A stretch of 64,000 nucleotides of DNA from contig NZ_JAHUWN010000009.1 in NCBI RefSeq assembly GCF_019219025.1, positions 124,001 through 188,000 on the forward strand, given 5' to 3'. Below the pieces are notes generated by a model, which made no database searches, was not told where the DNA came from, and worked only from the letters and a program-made list of their open reading frames with translations. Position 1 is the first letter of the stretch, and every line of letters begins with the position of its first letter. The DNA comes from Bacillus sp. sid0103. Lineage in GTDB: Bacteria > Bacillota > Bacilli > Bacillales_B > DSM-18226. Below are positions 17,093 through 27,204 of the stretch, piece by piece. Position numbers and translations under genes: made by a program.

Positions 17093-18850
17093 CTACTCCC
17101 CTTTATTTTTAGCATAGTTACGTTCACGTGGCTTAATCAATGAAACGTCAACATCTTCGTAATGGAAAGCCGGTGCTGATGTACTATCAACGAATTTCGC
17201 CATTGTTGTTTTTAAGAATTCCTCATCATTACGGTTAGGGAAGTCAGGTTTGTAATGCGCACCACGGCTTTCATTACGGTTGTATGCACCGATCGTAATT
17301 ACACGAGCCAACTGAAGCATGTTTTGCAGTTGTCTTGTAAATGCAGCACCTTGATTGCTCCATTTTGAAGTATCATGGATGTTGATATTTTGGAAACGTT
17401 CTAATAGCTCTTGGATTTTCTCATCTGTCTTTAACAGCCTGTCATTGTAACGAACAACTGTTACATTATCCGTCATCCATTCTCCAAGCTCTTTATGAAG
17501 CACATAGGCATTTTCGTTTCCATTTAGAGACATAATCGAATTCCATTTGTCTTCTTGTTCTTTAACATGACGATCAAATACTGAAGAAGATACTGCATCC
17601 GAACTCTTTTCTAGACCTTTGATATATTTAACAGCGTTTGGTCCTACGACCATTCCGCCGTATATAGCTGATAGCAAGGAATTGGCACCTAAACGGTTCG
17701 CTCCATGCTGTGAATAATCACATTCACCTGCTGCAAACAGACCTGGAATATTGGTCATTTGGTCATAATCAACCCATAGACCGCCCATCGAATAGTGAAC
17801 CGCAGGGAATATTTTCATAGGAACTTTACGTGGGTCATCACCCATGAATTTTTCGTAAATTTCAATAATCCCGCCTAGTTTAATATCCAATTCATGCGGA
17901 TCCTTATGAGAAAGATCTAGGTATACCATGTTCTCGCCATTGACTCCGAGTTTTTGATTCACACACACATCAAAGATTTCGCGAGTTGCGATATCACGCG
18001 GTACAAGGTTTCCATAGGCTGGATATTTTTCCTCTAGGAAATACCAAGGCTTACCATCTTTATATGTCCAAACACGGCCGCCTTCACCACGAGCAGATTC
18101 ACTCATAAGACGAAGTTTATCGTCTCCAGGAATAGCTGTTGGATGGATTTGAATCATTTCACCGTTAGCATAATAAGCACCTTGCTGATACACAATCGAT
18201 GCGGCGGAACCTGTATTAATAACGGAGTTTGTTGATTTTCCAAAGATAATACCAGGACCTCCAGTAGCCATGATTACGGCATCGCCAGAGAAGGATTTAA
18301 TTTCCATTGTTTTTAAATTTTGAGCAACAATCCCACGGCATACACCATCGTCATCAACAACGGAACCAAGGAATTCCCAGCCTTCGTATTTCGTAACAAG
18401 ACCTGCTACTTCTTCACGACGTACTTGTTCATCCAAAGCATAGAGCAGCTGTTGACCAGTAGTTGCACCAGCAAATGCCGTCCTGTGAAACTGTGTACCT
18501 CCAAAACGACGGAAGTCCAATAATCCTTCTGGAGTACGGTTAAACATAACTCCCATACGGTCCATTAAGTGAATAATGCCAGGTGCTGCGTCACACATCG
18601 CTTTTACTGGAGGCTGGTTAGCCAAGAAATCTCCGCCATAAACGGTGTCATCAAAGTGGATATATGTTGAATCGCCTTCACCTTTTGTATTTACTGCTCC
18701 ATTAATACCACCCTGGGCACAAACAGAGTGAGAGCGTTTAACAGGAACTAAAGAGAACAGCTCTACGGGTGTTCCTGTTTCTGCAACTTTAATCGTTGCC
18801 ATTAAGCCAGCTAAACCGCCGCCGACTATAATCACCTTACCTTTACTCAT
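17093..18850 (-). CDS. sdhA: Succinate dehydrogenase flavoprotein subunit
   Basis: 585 aa. N-terminal FAD-binding GGGLAGLMA motif, the flavinylation-region His in SHSVCAQGGINGA, the active-site HPTAIPG and RGEGGR segments, and the capping-domain NQ/HxxG(A)NRLGANSLL. It oxidises succinate to fumarate in the TCA cycle as part of membrane complex II. The length matches Bacillus SdhA. It lies 57 nt downstream of sdhC. Confidence 0.98.
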   Translation of the reverse strand: MSKGKVIIVGGGLAGLMATIKVAETGTPVELFSLVPVKRSHSVCAQGGINGAVNTKGEGDSTYIHFDDTVYGGDFLANQPPVKAMCDAAPGIIHLMDRMGVMFNRTPEGLLDFRRFGGTQFHRTAFAGATTGQQLLYALDEQVRREEVAGLVTKYEGWEFLGSVVDDDGVCRGIVAQNLKTMEIKSFSGDAVIMATGGPGIIFGKSTNSVINTGSAASIVYQQGAYYANGEMIQIHPTAIPGDDKLRLMSESARGEGGRVWTYKDGKPWYFLEEKYPAYGNLVPRDIATREIFDVCVNQKLGVNGENMVYLDLSHKDPHELDIKLGGIIEIYEKFMGDDPRKVPMKIFPAVHYSMGGLWVDYDQMTNIPGLFAAGECDYSQHGANRLGANSLLSAIYGGMVVGPNAVKYIKGLEKSSDAVSSSVFDRHVKEQEDKWNSIMSLNGNENAYVLHKELGEWMTDNVTVVRYNDRLLKTDEKIQELLERFQNINIHDTSKWSNQGAAFTRQLQNMLQLARVITIGAYNRNESRGAHYKPDFPNRNDEEFLKTTMAKFVDSTSAPAFHYEDVDVSLIKPRERNYAKNKGE

Positions 18851-18907
18851 TCGTGACTCACTCCCTTAATCCAAAATCCAATATTTTTCCGTTCAATCAT
18901 TCATTTG

Positions 18908-19516
18908 TTATACAAAAGCTAGTAATGTTGTCACACCTACATAGGATAGAGCCAAGAAAATAACGATTGTCACGTATGTAGAAATAACTTGAGATCGAGG
19001 CGTTACAGTAATGCCCCAGCTAACCAAGAATGACCACAATCCATTTGCAAAGTGGAAAATCGCTGAAATGATACCAACGACATAAAATCCAAACATGAAT
19101 GGGGATGAAAGAATATCTTGCATCATTTGGAAGTTAACTTCATTTCCAAAAGCGGCAGCTACACGGGTTTCCCAAACATGCCAAGTGATAAAAATTAGTG
19201 TAATTACACCAGACACACGTTGGAGTAAAAACATCCAGTTTCTAAAAAAACCATATTGACTTGCATTGTTTTTGGCTGTAAATGCAATATACAGGCCATA
19301 GATTGCATGGAATAAAATCGGTAAATAAATAATTACAGTTTCTAAAACATAGCGAAATGGAAGACCCCCCATAAAGTTCGCAGCTTTGTTGAAGGATTCT
19401 ACCCCTTCAGTTGCATAGTGGTTCACAACCAGATGCTGCATCAAAAAGATCCCGATTGGAATAACACCAAGCAACGAATGCAATCTCCGATAAACAAACT
19501 CTCGATTACCCGCCAT
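18908..19516 (-). CDS. sdhC: Succinate dehydrogenase cytochrome b558 subunit
   Basis: 202 aa with five predicted membrane helices and His residues at the expected haem-ligand positions (for example RRLHSLLG, MQHLVVNH, LFHAIYG, TWHVWE, FHFANGL). This is the single-subunit, dihaem anchor of Bacillus complex II. The ATG follows AGGGGGG, a G-rich site that in B. subtilis is the target of the iron-sparing sRNA FsrA. It is first gene of sdhCAB behind a good promoter. Confidence 0.96.
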   Translation of the reverse strand: MAGNREFVYRRLHSLLGVIPIGIFLMQHLVVNHYATEGVESFNKAANFMGGLPFRYVLETVIIYLPILFHAIYGLYIAFTAKNNASQYGFFRNWMFLLQRVSGVITLIFITWHVWETRVAAAFGNEVNFQMMQDILSSPFMFGFYVVGIISAIFHFANGLWSFLVSWGITVTPRSQVISTYVTIVIFLALSYVGVTTLLAFV

Positions 19517-19621
19517 AAATTTACCCCCCTAAAATGTTAAAAAAATGATGTTCAGTTTCTATTAATTTAAATCCCATAAGTTTGAAACCTTCCATCACTG
19601 TGACAATAATGTGACAAGTAC

Positions 19622-19650
19622 ATTTTACTCCCATCATCTAAGAGCGTCAA
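19622..19650 (-). promoter_or_regulatory. Sigma-A promoter of sdhCAB
   Basis: Minus strand TTGACG, 17-bp spacer, TAAAAT, giving a leader of about 100 nt. The remainder of the 19517-19956 gap is AT-rich and otherwise featureless except for the yslB promoter. Confidence 0.7.
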
Positions 19651-19903
19651 GAAAACGGATACACAATTCCTACATAAAACTACAATTTTTTTAAATATAT
19701 TGAAATTATAATAGATTGACTTTTTCACTACTTAAAATGGATATATTTTAAAAATAAATCGATTTTTATGATTAATTACCAAGATATTACGGTTGTAATT
19801 TTTCCCATAAAGGGAATCATAATTATTATGATAAACAAGGTTAGATATTGCAAAATAACAAAAAATGAAGCTAATTTGATTCGTTATAACTAGAAAAACT
19901 GTA

Positions 19904-19931
19904 CTGAAACTTTTTAAAAAGTGTATATAAT
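19904..19931 (+). promoter_or_regulatory. Candidate promoter of yslB
   Basis: CTGAAA, 16-bp spacer, TATAAT, 25 bp upstream of the yslB start. Confidence 0.5.
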
Positions 19932-19956
19932 AGAATGATAGAAAGAGGGGAAGCTT

Positions 19957-20400
19957 GTGAATAATAGTACAGTTGTTAATGAAACGATAAATATCGATGA
20001 GCCAAGAACGATATCCATTTTCGGTTATGAATTAATCAGGGAAATTCTTTTGCCAGAAATTTTAGGAAAAGATACGCCTGAAATTTTATATTGGGCCGGA
20101 AAACGACTTGCGCGAAAATATCCATTAACGGATATGGAGCAGATTATTGATTTCTTCGCCAAAGCCTCTTGGGGCCAACTGGAACTAACAAAGGAAAATA
20201 AAACAGAAATCCAATTTGAATTGATGAGCCCGATAATGGTCTCTCGTGTTAAGTCCAAAGCAGAGCACTTTTTCCAACTCGAAGCGGGATTCCTTGCTCA
20301 ACAAATTGAATATCAAAAAGAAGCTAGTGCTGAAACCTTCGAGCATCCAGTAAAAAAATCAAACAAAGTCCTTTTCACCGTCAAATGGGAAAAAAACTAA
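19957..20400 (+). CDS. yslB: DUF2507/V4R-like protein YslB
   Basis: 147 aa. The N-terminal SIFGYELIREILLPEILG is followed by a compact alpha/beta domain and matches the YslB (DUF2507) family, distantly related to 4-vinyl-reductase-like small-molecule-binding domains. The biochemical role is unknown. The GTG start at 19957 follows AGAGGGG. It lies between sdhC and lysC, divergent from sdh and convergent with lysC, exactly as in B. subtilis. Confidence 0.85.
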   Translation: MNNSTVVNETINIDEPRTISIFGYELIREILLPEILGKDTPEILYWAGKRLARKYPLTDMEQIIDFFAKASWGQLELTKENKTEIQFELMSPIMVSRVKSKAEHFFQLEAGFLAQQIEYQKEASAETFEHPVKKSNKVLFTVKWEKN

Positions 20401-20415
20401 AGCGCAAGCGCCCGA

Positions 20416-20454
20416 AAATGGTGTCAGGCACTCAATAGTGCCTGACACCATTTT
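20416..20454. terminator. GGTGTCAGGCACT hairpin between yslB and lysC
   Basis: AAAATGGTGTCAGGCACT / AGTGCCTGACACCATTTT is a perfect 18-bp stem with a 4-nt loop and T-tracts on both strands. It is therefore a bidirectional terminator. It is built from the same palindromic motif as the 10853 hairpin. Confidence 0.85.
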
Positions 20455-20466
20455 TGGCGTTTCCGC

Positions 20467-21684
20467 TTATTTATTAGCCAGTTCGAATGCTTCGTGCAAA
20501 GCTTCTACTGCTTTTAACATATATTTTTCTTCAACCACAGCAGAAACCTTAATTTCTGATGTGCTGACCATTTTGATTTGGATGTTGTGTGTAGCGAGTA
20601 CCTCAAACATCTTTGCTGCTACACCAGGATTAGAAATCATCCCTGAACCGACAATGGACACCTTCGCTAATTTGTTTTCAGCATCAATTTGCTCATAATT
20701 AAGCACAGATTTATTGTCTTCTAAGACATTTAACGTTTCTAATAGGTCGTCAGTATGAATAGAGAATGATAAATTCGCAGAACCACCCTCTGTGGTGCTT
20801 TGAATAATAATATCTACATTCAGATGATTTTCTGCAAGTGTTGTAAAGATTGTAGACAGGCTTGTTAATGAATTGGCTAAGCCTAATACTGTTACTTTTG
20901 TAATTTCATCTTCAAATGCGACACCGCGGACTACTAAGTTTTGTTCCATTGCTGCTTCCCCCTCAATAACTGTTCCTTCTATTTTCTCCATACTTGAACG
21001 AACCTCGAGCCGAACTTGATAGTTTTTGGCAAATTCTACTGCCCGTGGATGAAGTACACCTGCACCTAAATTAGCTAACTCAAGCATTTCATCGTACGAC
21101 ACTGATAATAATTTACGAGCACTTTTAATATATCTTGGGTCTGTCGTGAAAACTCCCGTTACATCTGTATAAATGTCACATTTATCTGCTTTAAGAGCAG
21201 CAGCCAACGCTACTGCTGTCGTATCGGAACCTCCACGGCCAAGTGTTGTAATTTCTCCGTCTTCTGTGATTCCCTGGAATCCAGCAACAATCACCACTTT
21301 GCCGTCTTCGAGTTGAGTTTCAATCGCTGCTGTTTTAATACTTGAAATCCGGGCATTTCCATGGACTGGTTCTGTCATAATCCCTGCCTGCCAGCCAGTA
21401 AAGGAAACAGCATCAAGCCCTTGCTGGTTTAAAGCCATAGACAATAACGAGATGGTTACTTGTTCTCCAGTTGATAACAGCATGTCCATTTCTCGTTTAT
21501 TAGGCTGCTGAGAAATTTCCTTTGCTAAACTAACTAGGGTATCCGTAGATTTCCCCATTGCAGAAACAACAACAACCACTTTGTTACCGCGATCTATCTC
21601 CTCTTTTACACATGATGCTACATTTAAGATTCTTTCTACGCTAGCAACGGAGGTACCTCCGAATTTTTGTACAATAATCCCCAT
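20467..21684 (-). CDS. lysC: Lysine-sensitive aspartokinase
   Basis: 405 aa. The kinase domain starts GIIVQKFGGTSVAS and contains the substrate-binding RGGSDTTAVALA. Two C-terminal ACT domains (KVTVLGLANS; KVSIVGSGM) bind the feedback effector. It phosphorylates L-aspartate, the first step to lysine, diaminopimelate and dipicolinate. The ATG at 21684 has AAGGAG upstream; the longer frame enters the riboswitch. The upstream lysine riboswitch identifies it as the lysine-responsive isozyme. In B. subtilis an internal start yields a second subunit; I did not verify one here. Confidence 0.96.
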   Translation of the reverse strand: MGIIVQKFGGTSVASVERILNVASCVKEEIDRGNKVVVVVSAMGKSTDTLVSLAKEISQQPNKREMDMLLSTGEQVTISLLSMALNQQGLDAVSFTGWQAGIMTEPVHGNARISSIKTAAIETQLEDGKVVIVAGFQGITEDGEITTLGRGGSDTTAVALAAALKADKCDIYTDVTGVFTTDPRYIKSARKLLSVSYDEMLELANLGAGVLHPRAVEFAKNYQVRLEVRSSMEKIEGTVIEGEAAMEQNLVVRGVAFEDEITKVTVLGLANSLTSLSTIFTTLAENHLNVDIIIQSTTEGGSANLSFSIHTDDLLETLNVLEDNKSVLNYEQIDAENKLAKVSIVGSGMISNPGVAAKMFEVLATHNIQIKMVSTSEIKVSAVVEEKYMLKAVEALHEAFELANK

Positions 21685-21729
21685 GTTTGTTTTCTCCTTC
21701 TTTCCGGTGAATACGTTAATTTTTCGCAA

Positions 21730-21768
21730 ATAAAAAAGCAATGAGAAGGGCATCTCATTGCTTAAAAC
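21730..21768 (-). terminator. Lysine riboswitch attenuator
   Basis: AAGCAATGAGATG / CTTCTCATTGCTT stem followed by TTTT, between the aptamer and the lysC ribosome binding site. Confidence 0.85.
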
Positions 21769-21975
21769 ACGAAAAAAATTCTCGCATCTACAATGTAAGA
21801 TAGCTCTCCAAGACATTCGTCTTGACAATCCAGCATTTATTCAATACAGGACCAGCAAAGAAAGAAATGAGACCTTCCTTACTTCGGCGAACATCCCCTT
21901 TCATGATTCTTCTCAGAAGCTCATCCTTCTCAGAACCACTACTCTTGAAGTTCGCACCTCTACCTTCACTTTAAT
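21769..21975 (-). ncRNA. Lysine riboswitch (L box) of lysC
   Basis: On the minus strand the leader contains the conserved aptamer boxes in order: GTAGAGGTGCGAACTTCAAG with AGTA, GAGAAGGATGAG, GAAAGGGGATGTTCGCCGAA and GGAAGGT. An expression-platform terminator follows. Lysine binding is expected to favour termination. This fills the 21685-22008 interval. Confidence 0.93.
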
Positions 21976-22008
21976 ACGTAAAAGTGATAGTAAATTAAAT
22001 TTTCACTT

Positions 22009-22037
22009 ATTATAGCATGTTCCTTTTTTTCTGACAA
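22009..22037 (-). promoter_or_regulatory. Sigma-A promoter of lysC
   Basis: Minus strand TTGTCA, 17-bp spacer, extended -10 TGCTATAAT. Transcription would start just upstream of the riboswitch aptamer. Confidence 0.8.
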
Positions 22038-22040
22038 TCA

Positions 22041-23813
22041 CTAGGATTGAAGTTTTTTGATTAATTCATCGGCTACATTGGTCGGAATTCCGATATTTAT
22101 GAATTCCTCTTTGCTAGCCTCTTTCATTTTTTTCACCGAGCCGAACTGTTTTAACAACAACTTTTTCCGTTTCTCCCCAATTCCAGGAATATCGTCAAGC
22201 AAGGATTGGAAAGCACTTTTTCCACGAAGTTGGCGATGGAAGGTGATCGCAAAGCGATGGACTTCATCTTGTATCCTTTGCAGCAAATAAAACTCCTGGC
22301 TATTTCGCCCCAAAGGAACAATTCCTAATGGATTGCCATACAACAATTGTGAAGTACGGTGTTTATCGTCTTTTGCAAGACCCGACAGCGGTATATCTAA
22401 GCCTAACTCATTTTCCAATACATCTCGTACTGCTTCGACATGTCCTTTTCCACCATCGATAATGATTAAATCTGGTAGAGGGAGCTCCTCTTTTAGAGCA
22501 CGTGAATATCTTCTGCGCGTTACTTCCCGCATCGATTCATAATCATCCGGTCCTTGGACGGTTTTGATCTTGTATTTTCGGTATTCACGATGATTCGCCT
22601 TACCATCAATGAAAACGACCATTGCGGAAACAGGGTCTGTTCCTTGAATGTTAGAATTATCAAAGGCCTCAATTCGATGAGGCGTATAGATTCCCAATAA
22701 TTCGCCCAGGTTCTCGACTGCCTTAATGGTTCGCTCTTCATCTTTTTCAATCAATGAAAACTTTTCATCCAAGGCAATTTTTGCATTTTTAATGGCCAAT
22801 TGAACAAGATCCTTCTTTTGCCCTCGTTGAGGCTGGAACACTTTAACTTCTAAAAGTTGTTCAGCTAAACTTAACTCGACTTCATCCTGGATGAGGATTT
22901 CCTTTGGCTTGAAGTGATTGGCTTTTGAATAAAATTGGCCGAGGAACGTTAGGATTTCCTCGTCAGGCTCATTATAAATAGGGAACATCGAAACATCACG
23001 CTCGATTAGTTTTCCTTGGCGGACAAAAAAGACTTGCACACACATCCAGCCTTTATCGACTGAATAGCCAAACACATCACGGTCCGTAAAATCAGTCATC
23101 GTGATTTTTTGTTTCTCCATAATCGTTTCTATATGGATGATTTTATCACGATATTCTTTCGCTCTTTCAAAGTCTAATTCTTCGGAGGCAGCAGACATTT
23201 TTTCCTTAAGTTCTTTCTTAATTTCCTTATAGCCACCATTTAAAAAGCGAGTGATTTCATCTGTCATTTGTTTATACTGTTCTTCCTGAACTTCATTCAC
23301 ACATGGTGCCAGACATTGCCCTAAGTGGTAGTATAAGCAAACTCGATCCGGCAGGGTTGAGCATTTACGAAGTGGATAAATGCGGTCAAGAAGTTTTTTC
23401 GTTTCATTGGCTGCGGTCACATTTGGGTACGGTCCAAAGTATTTGCCTTTGTCTTTTTTTACTTTTCTAGTAATGATAAGTTTCGGATGCCTTTCCGCTG
23501 TCAACTTTATAAACGGATACGTTTTATCATCCTTCAGCATGATATTGTATTTTGGATCGTACTTTTTAATAAGATTTAGTTCCAGTAGGAGAGCTTCAAT
23601 ATTCGAAGAGGTGACAATATATTCAAAGTCCTCAATTTCATTGACAAGTCTTAACGTCTTCCCATCGTGTGACCCAGTGAAATAAGAACGAACACGATTC
23701 TTTAATACTTTGGCCTTTCCTACATAAATAATCGTTCCCTGACGGTCTTTCATTAAGTAGCAGCCAGGCTGATCCGGCAGCAGCGTCAGTTTTTGCTTAA
23801 TAGTTTCATTCAT
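22041..23813 (-). CDS. uvrC: Excinuclease ABC subunit C
   Basis: 590 aa. The GIY-YIG nuclease domain is at the N-terminus ([20 protein letters not shown]), with a UVR motif in the middle ([20 protein letters not shown]). The C-terminal RNase H-like nuclease has [17 protein letters not shown] and LIIDGGKGH. Tandem helix-hairpin-helix motifs end the protein ([20 protein letters not shown]). UvrC makes both incisions around lesions in nucleotide-excision repair. I chose ATG 23813 with GGGGA 9 nt upstream; GTG 23822 is an alternative. Confidence 0.97.
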   Translation of the reverse strand: MNETIKQKLTLLPDQPGCYLMKDRQGTIIYVGKAKVLKNRVRSYFTGSHDGKTLRLVNEIEDFEYIVTSSNIEALLLELNLIKKYDPKYNIMLKDDKTYPFIKLTAERHPKLIITRKVKKDKGKYFGPYPNVTAANETKKLLDRIYPLRKCSTLPDRVCLYYHLGQCLAPCVNEVQEEQYKQMTDEITRFLNGGYKEIKKELKEKMSAASEELDFERAKEYRDKIIHIETIMEKQKITMTDFTDRDVFGYSVDKGWMCVQVFFVRQGKLIERDVSMFPIYNEPDEEILTFLGQFYSKANHFKPKEILIQDEVELSLAEQLLEVKVFQPQRGQKKDLVQLAIKNAKIALDEKFSLIEKDEERTIKAVENLGELLGIYTPHRIEAFDNSNIQGTDPVSAMVVFIDGKANHREYRKYKIKTVQGPDDYESMREVTRRRYSRALKEELPLPDLIIIDGGKGHVEAVRDVLENELGLDIPLSGLAKDDKHRTSQLLYGNPLGIVPLGRNSQEFYLLQRIQDEVHRFAITFHRQLRGKSAFQSLLDDIPGIGEKRKKLLLKQFGSVKKMKEASKEEFINIGIPTNVADELIKKLQS

Positions 23814-23985
23814 TCCGGCCACTCCCCTCCCGTCTTTTTTTGTTTACCTTATAAAATTTTAAATCATAGCACTGATAATTAAAAGTGGATTCTTTTACAA
23901 AAAAAGCTTTGTAAAACTTGCCTGTGGATTTTCGCTCCACTTGGTTAGACTATCAACAATGATCTTTAATACAGCCTTGCAAAAA

Positions 23986-24026
23986 GAAAAAACCTTAGCT
24001 GGAGTGATCCAAGCTAAGGTTTTTCG
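23986..24026 (-). terminator. Terminator after trxA
   Basis: AAAACCTTAGCTTGGAT / CCAGCTAAGGTTTTT stem on the minus strand, 8 bp after trxA. Confidence 0.8.
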
Positions 24027-24032
24027 ATATGG

Positions 24033-24347
24033 TTACACGTGTTTTTCTAAAACACTTGCTAATGCATCTTTTGGTTGGAAGCCGACAACTTTATCAACGA
24101 CTTCGCCATCTTTCATAACTAATAACGTTGGGATGCTCATTACACCGAAGTTTGCCGCAGTTTGTGGGTTATCATCCACGTCAAGTTTTGTGATTTTTAC
24201 TTTCTCGCCCATTTCTAAATCAAGTTCTTCAAGAACTGGAGCGATCATTTTACAAGGTCCGCACCATGGTGCCCAAAAATCTACAAGAACGAGGCCAGAA
24301 CCTGTTTCAGTCGAAAAGTTTTGATCTGTTAAATGTGAAATTGCCAT
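24033..24347 (-). CDS. trxA: Thioredoxin
   Basis: 104 aa with the redox motif WCGPC (28-32) in [12 protein letters not shown] and the cis-proline segment SIPTLLV. It is the general cytoplasmic disulfide reductase, recycled by thioredoxin reductase. It is a single-gene unit bounded by terminators, with an AGGAGGG site before the ATG at 24347. Confidence 0.98.
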   Translation of the reverse strand: MAISHLTDQNFSTETGSGLVLVDFWAPWCGPCKMIAPVLEELDLEMGEKVKITKLDVDDNPQTAANFGVMSIPTLLVMKDGEVVDKVVGFQPKDALASVLEKHV

Positions 24348-24467
24348 TTATATTGCCCTCCTAAAAATTACTGAATTACTATCGAAAGTATAACATCGTT
24401 TGGAAAATCAAGCTAATAAATTGCTTCACCTATCATTCTTACCATGAATAATCTTTCATATCCAAAA

Positions 24468-24500
24468 ATAAAACGAGCGGAAGCATCCGCTCGCCCTTCT
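24468..24500 (-). terminator. Terminator after etfA
   Basis: GCGAGCGGATGC / TTCCGCTCGTTTT stem-loop with a T-run on the minus strand, closing the fad-etf cluster. Confidence 0.85.
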
Positions 24501-24502
24501 TA

Positions 24503-25480
24503 TTATGAGTGTACTTTCAGCTTTTTAAACTCTTCAGTTAGTAATGGCACAACTTCAAACAAGTCTCCGACGATTCCGTAATCAGCTACCTTGAAGATGT
24601 TCGCTTCTGGGTCTTTGTTAATAGCGACGATCACCTTTGAGTTGGACATTCCCGCTAAATGTTGAATAGCCCCAGAAATACCGCAGGCAATATAAAGGTC
24701 TGGTGTGACAACCTTGCCAGTTTGGCCAATTTGTAAAGAGTAATCACAATAGTCAGCATCACAGGCACCACGGGATGCACCAACAGCTCCGCCTAGAACA
24801 GCCGCAAGTTCTTTAAGTGGTTGGAAACCATCCGCACTTTTTACACCGCGGCCTCCAGAAATAACCACCTTTGCTTCACTTAAGTCAACGCCCTCACTTG
24901 CTTTTCTGACGACCTCTTTAATTATGGCACGAAGGTCTTTAATGTCTACGGAAAGAGTTGAAACCTCGCCGCTTCTGCTTTCATCTTTTTCTAGAGGTGC
25001 GATATTATTTGGTCGTACCGTTGCGAAAATTAAGCCATCGGTAACAATTTTCTTTTCAAATGCTTTTCCTGAATAAATTGGTCTTGTGAAAACGACATTA
25101 CCGCCAGCTACTTCAACAGCTGTGGCATCGGAAATTAAACCTGATGCTAATTTCCCTGCAATTCTTGGAGACAGGTCTTTCCCAAGTGAGGTATGGCCTA
25201 AAACCAATCCTTCTGGTTTTTCTTGATCGAGCACTGCTAACAGCGCTTGAGCATAACCATCTGATGTATATAGTTTTAATTTTTCATCCTCAACCACTAC
25301 TACTCGGTCTGCTCCGAAGTGGATCAACTCAGTCGATAGAGCGCTTACAGAAGCGCCTACTAAAACACCAACTACCTCTCCGCCCTCAGCAATTGTTTTT
25401 GCTGCTGCAATCGCTTCGAATGATACATTACGTAATGAACCGTCACGAACTTCTCCTAATACTACCACTTTTCTTGACAT
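24503..25480 (-). CDS. etfA: Electron transfer flavoprotein alpha subunit
   Basis: 325 aa. The C-terminal FAD-binding domain contains the signature SGGRGVKSADGF, GASRGACDADY, GQTGKVVTPDLYIACGISGAIQH (in segments) and INKDPEANIF. With EtfB it accepts electrons from acyl-CoA dehydrogenases during beta-oxidation. It is the last gene of lcfA-fadR-fadB-etfB-etfA, 39 nt after etfB, with GGAGGT before the ATG. Confidence 0.97.
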   Translation of the reverse strand: MSRKVVVLGEVRDGSLRNVSFEAIAAAKTIAEGGEVVGVLVGASVSALSTELIHFGADRVVVVEDEKLKLYTSDGYAQALLAVLDQEKPEGLVLGHTSLGKDLSPRIAGKLASGLISDATAVEVAGGNVVFTRPIYSGKAFEKKIVTDGLIFATVRPNNIAPLEKDESRSGEVSTLSVDIKDLRAIIKEVVRKASEGVDLSEAKVVISGGRGVKSADGFQPLKELAAVLGGAVGASRGACDADYCDYSLQIGQTGKVVTPDLYIACGISGAIQHLAGMSNSKVIVAINKDPEANIFKVADYGIVGDLFEVVPLLTEEFKKLKVHS

Positions 25481-25519
25481 TTCATTTACCTCCTGAGAAC
25501 AATTTTTGTATAAAAACGT

Positions 25520-26293
25520 TTAAATTACTTTTGCTTCGGTATGAAGAAGGTGAACAAGTTCCTTCACTTGATCATTCAAATCACCTGCTAAAACTCGGCC
25601 CGCTTCCTTTTTAGGCGGCAAATAAATTTCAATCGTTTTTGTTTTTGCTTCAACATCGTCTTCTTCAAGATCTAGGTCGTCTAACTCTAATTCTTCAAGC
25701 GGCTTTTTCTTTGCTTTCATGATTCCAGGTAAAGAAGGGTAGCGCGGCTCGTTAAGACCTTGTTGTGCCGTTACTAATAATGGAAGGCTCGTTTCAATGA
25801 TTTCTGAATCGCCCTCGACGTCACGGGTAACGGTTACATTTGTTCCCTCAATTTCTAACTTTGTAATAGTAGTTACATAAGGAATGTTTAGTAATTCCGC
25901 AACACGAGGTCCTACTTGACCGGTTCCGCCGTCAATCGCAACATTTCCGCCAATAATTAAATCAGCGTCTTTATCCTTTAAATATTCCGCAAGGATTTTC
26001 GCAGTTGTAAATTGATCTCCACCTTCAACATCATCCTCCGTATTAATTAGGACTGCTTTGTCAGCACCCATCGCAAGTGCGGTACGTAATTGTTTTTCTG
26101 ACTCGTCAGTTCCAACTGTAATGACTGTTACTTCCCCACCCTTAGCATCGCGAACTTGGATCGCTTCTTCAATTGCATATTCGTCATAAGGATTGATGAT
26201 AAATTCTGCACCATCCTCATTGATTTTTCCGCCTGAAATCGTTATTTTTTCTTCAGTATCAAAAGTTCTTTTTAGTAATACGTAAATATTCAT
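25520..26293 (-). CDS. etfB: Electron transfer flavoprotein beta subunit
   Basis: 257 aa. ETF beta fold with NPYDEYAIEEA near the N-terminus, the AMP-binding region VTVGTDESEKQLRTALAMGAD and the GNVAIDGGTGQVGPR loop. An acidic segment near 205-222 (LEELELDDLDLEEDD) is noticeable. It partners EtfA. An imperfect inverted repeat (GAGCGAATGCTC) just upstream at about 26313-26327 could be a weaker FadR site. Confidence 0.96.
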   Translation of the reverse strand: MNIYVLLKRTFDTEEKITISGGKINEDGAEFIINPYDEYAIEEAIQVRDAKGGEVTVITVGTDESEKQLRTALAMGADKAVLINTEDDVEGGDQFTTAKILAEYLKDKDADLIIGGNVAIDGGTGQVGPRVAELLNIPYVTTITKLEIEGTNVTVTRDVEGDSEIIETSLPLLVTAQQGLNEPRYPSLPGIMKAKKKPLEELELDDLDLEEDDVEAKTKTIEIYLPPKKEAGRVLAGDLNDQVKELVHLLHTEAKVI

Positions 26294-26407
26294 GGTATCC
26301 CTCCTGATAAAATTTCGAGCATTCGCTCAGTTTGAAAGATTAAGAAAATTTTATAGAAAAAATTTTTTATTTAAGCCTTCCTTGCAATTATACCTGCAAA
26401 GATAAGT

Positions 26408-27181
26408 TTATTCACCTTTAAAATGTGGTTCCCTTTTTTCAATAAAGGCTTGTATGCCTTCTTTTCCATCCTTAGAGACGAAAACTTCACCAAATAACTG
26501 AGCTTCCCTTTTGGAACCTTCAAAGAACTCATCTGTTTTTGCATAATTTAACAATTCAATGGTAGCCTTAAGTGCACCAGGGCTTTTCTTGGCGATTTTC
26601 CTTGCAAGCTTATATGCCTGCTCGACCACTTCCGTTTCTGGAAAGGCACGATTTGCTAATCCAAATTGGACTGCCTCAACACCTGAGATAGGCTCAGAAG
26701 TAAACAGCATTTCCGCCGCTCTTGCCACTCCGACATATTTAGGCAGACGCTGCGATCCGGCGAATCCGGGAATTAAGCCAAGCTGCAATTCAGGAAGACC
26801 AAGTTTTGTCGTTTCACTTACATAACGGATATGACAGGCCATTGCTAATTCAAGCCCTCCGCCAAGTGCTGCGCCATGAATAGCTGCGATAATCGGTTTC
26901 GGAAATTTTTCCATCCGGTCAAATAAATCTTGTCCGAACTTACCAAGATTAGAGAACCCTTCTGAAGAAGAAACCGTTGTAAATTCTTTAATATCTGCAC
27001 CAGCAGAGAAAAAGCGCCCTTCCCCATGAATGACAATCACCCGGATCTCGCGATTGGGTTCGATTTCATCAAGAACTGCCGCCAATTCCCTTAAAAGTCC
27101 TGAAGAAAGGGCGTTTGCCGGAGGACGATCAATTGTGATCGTGGCAATATTGTCTTGATATGACCATTTTAAGTATTCCAT
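26408..27181 (-). CDS. fadB: Enoyl-CoA hydratase
   Basis: 257 aa crotonase. The oxyanion-hole segments are GEGRFFSAGADIKEF and HGAALGGGLELAMACHIRY; the catalytic Glu pair lies in GLPELQLGLIPGFAGSQRLP. It hydrates trans-2-enoyl-CoA in fatty-acid beta-oxidation. It follows fadR by 23 nt in the same order as B. subtilis (ysiB/fadB). Confidence 0.92.
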   Translation of the reverse strand: MEYLKWSYQDNIATITIDRPPANALSSGLLRELAAVLDEIEPNREIRVIVIHGEGRFFSAGADIKEFTTVSSSEGFSNLGKFGQDLFDRMEKFPKPIIAAIHGAALGGGLELAMACHIRYVSETTKLGLPELQLGLIPGFAGSQRLPKYVGVARAAEMLFTSEPISGVEAVQFGLANRAFPETEVVEQAYKLARKIAKKSPGALKATIELLNYAKTDEFFEGSKREAQLFGEVFVSKDGKEGIQAFIEKREPHFKGE

Positions 27182-27204
27182 TTGAATTCCCCCTATTAAC
27201 TTAT

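Noticed and set aside
24878..25614. Long + strand frames opposite etfA/etfB and opposite many other genes
   Set aside because: These are antisense shadows of well-identified genes, with no start sites or family matches.
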